Shown piece by piece: positions 61,230 to 64,000 of a stretch of 64,000 bases of DNA (its first letter is position 1; every line of letters begins with the position of its first letter). The stretch lies in assembly GCF_030704685.1 (NCBI RefSeq), contig NZ_JAUZDX010000007.1, positions 213,525 to 277,524 on the forward strand, read 5' to 3'. The notes below the pieces were generated by a model that was not told where the DNA came from, ran no database searches, and worked only from the letters and a program-made list of their open reading frames with translations. Both the position numbers and the translations under genes were made by a program. The stretch comes from Acidovorax sp. A1169. GTDB lineage: Bacteria; Pseudomonadota; Gammaproteobacteria; Burkholderiales; Burkholderiaceae_C.

Positions 61230-62828
61230 ATGGCCAAATCCCCGCAAGTCGCCCATGACATTGGCGCCAAACTCTGGTCGCTATGCCATGTGCTGCGTGA
61301 CGACGGTGTCACTTACCACCAGTACCTGAGCGAACTGACCTACCTGCTCTTTCTCAAGATGATGAAAGAGACGGGCCAGGAAGACCGGCTGACGGTCTGG
61401 ATTCGGCCCAAGAAGGGCGAGCCAGCCGTCGAGCAGCCTGGCACCCGCTGGGATGACCTGCTGAATGCCTCCGCCCCCGAGCGGCTCGACCTCTACAAAG
61501 AAATGCTGCTGGGATACGGCTTGCACGGCCATGACTCTGTGCAGCAGATCTACGCGAACGCCAATACCTTTATAACCAAACCGGCCACGCTTAGTAAACT
61601 GGTGACCGATATCGACGCGCTCGACTGGTACAGCGTACAACGCGATGACCTGGGCGATCTGTACGAAGACCTGTTGGAGCGCAACGCCACCGAAAAGAAA
61701 AGCGGCGCAGGCCAATACTTCACCCCCCGCCATTTGATCGACAGCATCGTTGCCGTGATGAAGCCGCAGCTGAGCGATGTGATCCAAGACCCTGCGGCAG
61801 GTACTTGTGGGTTCCCCATCGCGGCCAACAACTACCTGCGTCAGCACAACGACTTTGACAGCCTGGATGAAGAGGCCCAACGCCGCTACCGGCACTCCAC
61901 CTTCTATTGCATGGAGTTGGTGCAAGACACCCACCGTTTGGCGCTGATGAACATGCTTCTGCATGGCATTGAAGGCGGCGTGCAGTACGGCGACACCCTG
62001 GGCGACGAAGGCACACAAATGCCCCATGCCACATTGATCCTGTCCAACCCCCCCTTCGGCACCAAGAAGGGGGGCGGGCTGCCCACTCGTAAGGATCTGA
62101 CCTACGAGACCAGCAACAAGCAATTCGCCTTCTTGCAGCACATCTACCGCAACCTTGCCCCGGGCGGCCGTGCAGCCGTGGTGCTGCCCGACAACGTGCT
62201 GTTTGATAGCAATGTGGGCACCAGCATCCGGCACGACCTGATGGACAAGTGCAACCTGCACACCATTTTGCGCCTGCCCACCGGCATTTTTTACGCCCAG
62301 AGCGTGAAGACCAATGTGCTGTTCTTCACCAAAGGCGAGAAGACCGACAAGGGCAACACCAAAGAGGTGTGGGTGTACGACATGCGGGCCAACATGCCGC
62401 AGTTCGGCAAGCGTACGCCCTTCACACGCGATTACTTCCGCACCCCGCCTGATGCTCCGGCCGAGGTGCCACGCGACAAGTTTGAAGACGTCTTTGGAGC
62501 CGACCCTCAAGGTGGCCCAAACGCGCTGACCCAACGCGTTGATGCGGGCGAAGCAGGCCGCTGGCGCAAGTTCACGCGCCAGCAAATTGCAGACCGTGGC
62601 GACAACCTTGACTTGGCCTGGCTAAAAGACGACAGCGCCGACACCGCCCAGCAGCAACGCGAAGAGCCGGCCGTGCTGGCACGCTTGGCCATGCGCGAGA
62701 TGAATGCCGCCCTAATGGAGCTGCGAGCCTTGGTAGAGGCCCTGGGCGAAGACCCCGATGCAGAGCTTGACGATCTGCTGGTGGACGACGCCGAGCCCGG
62801 CGATGCCGAAGCAAAGGCATCTGCATGA
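61230..62828 (+). CDS. hsdM: Type I DNA methyltransferase, M subunit
   Basis: 532 residues, normal size. N-terminal helical domain (about 1-150; HQYLSELTYLLFLKMMKETG), then an N6-adenine methyltransferase domain: AGQYFTPRHLIDSIV, SAM motif I DPAAGTCGFPIAANN and catalytic motif IV LSNPPFGTK. Methylates adenine in the target of the complex and protects the host. Acidic C-terminal tail (about 505-532). Stop overlaps the next start (ATGA). Confidence 0.95.
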   Translation: MAKSPQVAHDIGAKLWSLCHVLRDDGVTYHQYLSELTYLLFLKMMKETGQEDRLTVWIRPKKGEPAVEQPGTRWDDLLNASAPERLDLYKEMLLGYGLHGHDSVQQIYANANTFITKPATLSKLVTDIDALDWYSVQRDDLGDLYEDLLERNATEKKSGAGQYFTPRHLIDSIVAVMKPQLSDVIQDPAAGTCGFPIAANNYLRQHNDFDSLDEEAQRRYRHSTFYCMELVQDTHRLALMNMLLHGIEGGVQYGDTLGDEGTQMPHATLILSNPPFGTKKGGGLPTRKDLTYETSNKQFAFLQHIYRNLAPGGRAAVVLPDNVLFDSNVGTSIRHDLMDKCNLHTILRLPTGIFYAQSVKTNVLFFTKGEKTDKGNTKEVWVYDMRANMPQFGKRTPFTRDYFRTPPDAPAEVPRDKFEDVFGADPQGGPNALTQRVDAGEAGRWRKFTRQQIADRGDNLDLAWLKDDSADTAQQQREEPAVLARLAMREMNAALMELRALVEALGEDPDAELDDLLVDDAEPGDAEAKASA

Positions 62829-63175
62829 GCATGAGCATGAGCCTGTTGCCAGCCACGCAGGCCGGCGACCTGCACGCCGAACTGCGCACCATAATTGCCA
62901 GCAGCCGCCAGCGCTTGGCTGGCGCCGTCAACGCAGAATTGACGCGCCTGTACTGGACGGTGGGCCAACGCCTGAGCACCGAGGTGCTGGGTGGTGAGCG
63001 CGCCAGCTACGGCGCACAATTGATGGACCGATTGGGGCAGCAGCTTTCGCAAGAGTTTGGCCGTAGCTTTGAAGCCCGCAACCTGCGCCGCATGCCGCGG
63101 TTTTCCCAGGCGTTTCCCGACGATGAGAGGTTGACAAGGAAAGCATTTTTGTTGGAGAAAGACGACGATGAATGA
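62825..63175 (+). CDS. Truncated DUF1016 (YhcG N-domain) protein between hsdM and hsdS
   Basis: 116 residues. Residues 15-98 match the N-terminal domain of DUF1016/YhcG proteins: LRTIIASSRQRLAGAVNAEL, TRLYWTVGQRLSTEVLG, YGAQLMDRLGQQLSQEFGRS, FEARNLRRMPRFSQAFPD. Full-length members have about 350 residues and a C-terminal PD-(D/E)xK nuclease domain; here the match stops after FPD and ends in an unrelated charged tail LEKDDDE. A deletion has fused the domain to the sequence before hsdS. It overlaps hsdM by 4 bp and hsdS by 8 bp, so it may survive to keep translation coupled. Confidence 0.75.
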   Translation: MSMSMSLLPATQAGDLHAELRTIIASSRQRLAGAVNAELTRLYWTVGQRLSTEVLGGERASYGAQLMDRLGQQLSQEFGRSFEARNLRRMPRFSQAFPDDERLTRKAFLLEKDDDE

Positions 63176-64000
63176 GTTGCCCGCAGAATGGACAGTAGCT
63201 CAGCTGTCAGAAATCAGCGCGGACGCGGCTCAATACGTACCCACTGCCGAAGAGACCTTTACCTACATCGACATAGGCTCCATTGACCGTGAAGCCAAAT
63301 CGATCTCTGCGCCTCAGGTATTGCGAGGCAAAGATGCTCCGAGTCGGGCGCGCAAGAAGTTGATCAAGGGAGATACCCTGGTTTCGATGACTCGGCCGAA
63401 CCTTAATGCGGTGGCATTGGTGCCTCCTGAGCTTGATGGCCAAATTGCGTCGACAGGATTTGATGTGTTGCGCCCGCTCAACGGGATAGATCCGCGTTGG
63501 CTGGGCTATCTTATGCGATCCGAGGCTTTCGTCACTGCCATGTCGAAATTGGTCCAAGGGGCCTTGTACCCTGCAATTCGAACGAAGGATGTGCGTGGTT
63601 ACGTTGCGCCTGTTGCGCCGTCGGCAGAACAAACTCGCATCGCCGACCAAGTTGACACCTTGCTTGCTCGCACCAAGGCTTGCAACGATCACCTGGATGC
63701 CATTCCGGTACTACTCAAGCGGTTTCGGCAGGCGGTGCTCAATGCTGCGGCCACTGGCGTGCTTTTGGCGCACGAAGCCAGCGGCGAGCTCACTTCCGCA
63801 TGGCGGACCTGCACAGTTGGTGACGCATTGATTGGAAAGCCCCGAAATGGCTATTCGCCTAAGTCGGTGGACTTCGAGACCCCCGTGAAATCGCTAACGC
63901 TGTCGGCGACCACCACCGGGCGCTTCAACCCGAGGCACTCTAAGTACATCGATGAGCAAATCCCCAATGATTCACATCTGTGGCTAGAAGCGGGAGACTT
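63168..64000 (+). CDS. hsdS: Type I restriction specificity subunit, partial
   Basis: Open to the right edge without a stop: 277 complete codons. MNELPAEWTVAQLSEISADA start, first target-recognition domain (about 1-150: YIDIGSIDREAKSISAPQVL, IASTGFDVLRPLNGIDPRWL, VQGALYPAIRTKDVRGYVAP), then the conserved spacer helices (SAEQTRIADQVDTLLARTKA, LKRFRQAVLNAAATG, about 150-200), and the start of a second recognition domain. It determines the DNA target of the HsdRMS complex. The ATG lies in the overlap with the DUF1016 fragment. Confidence 0.9.
   Translation, partial: MNELPAEWTVAQLSEISADAAQYVPTAEETFTYIDIGSIDREAKSISAPQVLRGKDAPSRARKKLIKGDTLVSMTRPNLNAVALVPPELDGQIASTGFDVLRPLNGIDPRWLGYLMRSEAFVTAMSKLVQGALYPAIRTKDVRGYVAPVAPSAEQTRIADQVDTLLARTKACNDHLDAIPVLLKRFRQAVLNAAATGVLLAHEASGELTSAWRTCTVGDALIGKPRNGYSPKSVDFETPVKSLTLSATTTGRFNPRHSKYIDEQIPNDSHLWLEAGD

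Noticed and set aside
1..64000. CRISPR arrays, tRNA, rRNA, complete insertion sequences or prophage
   Set aside because: No regularly spaced repeats, no cloverleaf or rRNA sequence and no transposase, integrase or phage structural gene could be recognised.

Overview
The window looks like chromosomal DNA of a high-GC betaproteobacterium of the Comamonadaceae (Acidovorax-like). This is inferred from the GC- and CTG-rich codon use, from the gene families (long-form LeuA, PdxR/MocR-type regulators, ECF42 with YCII proteins, DUF2147, DUF3297, PHB-depolymerase-type esterase) and from their arrangement. No species can be fixed from the sequence. No rRNA, tRNA or CRISPR array was seen.

Region by region. 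0-2.1 kb: a Spy/LTXXQ periplasmic protein and its terminator; a 5' remnant of a group II intron directly behind that terminator; a 3' scrap of a pagL-like lipid A deacylase gene; then about 0.9 kb of non-coding DNA with two tandem replication-origin-like units. Each unit has three DnaA boxes, a GC-rich cluster, CTA trinucleotide repeats and an AT-rich tract. 2.1-7 kb: a GAF/PAS/GGDEF/EAL cyclic-di-GMP enzyme of about 1625 residues. 7.3-17 kb: MerR regulator, thioesterase, DAHP synthase, VOC protein, NlpC/P60 lipoprotein, leuA preceded by a leucine leader peptide, a YCII protein and a WG-repeat membrane protein of 1302 residues. 17.2-20 kb: an ECF42 sigma-factor operon (YCII, SRPBCC, VOC, sigma). 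20-29.7 kb: housekeeping and hypothetical genes including an RNase H-like protein, an exonuclease, an esterase, a CopG-type protein, YjdM and DinG. 29.8-32.6 kb: a sigma70 promoter and a candidate class I cyclic-di-GMP riboswitch lead into a four-gene operon with a small Ras/MglA-like GTPase and two roadblock/LC7 proteins. 32.6-43 kb: HAD phosphatase, an ankyrin gene split by one stop codon, B12-binding radical SAM protein, gamma-carbonic anhydrase, TetR plus metallo-beta-lactamase-fold lipoprotein, MocR with OsmC and PaiB-like genes, and hom. 43-57.5 kb: the hom leader (threonine/isoleucine attenuator), ferredoxin, a palindromic intergenic element, acylphosphatase, DUF72, a two-component system, DUF2147, a serine hydrolase, FadD-like ligase, OsmC, two lipoproteins sharing a C-terminal module, AraC plus cupin, a glycine-zipper protein and a SUFU-domain protein. 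57.8-64 kb: a lower-GC type I restriction-modification locus (hsdR, hsdM, a truncated DUF1016 gene, hsdS), cut by the window edge.

Connections. The window holds both a cyclic-di-GMP synthesis/degradation enzyme and a candidate cyclic-di-GMP riboswitch over a GTPase/roadblock operon, which suggests a second-messenger-controlled polarity or motility switch. Two amino-acid pathways (leuA, hom) have classic ribosome-mediated attenuation leaders. The most unusual single object is the duplicated origin-like region at 1.18-1.96 kb, because no dnaA, dnaN, rpmH or parAB gene is near it.
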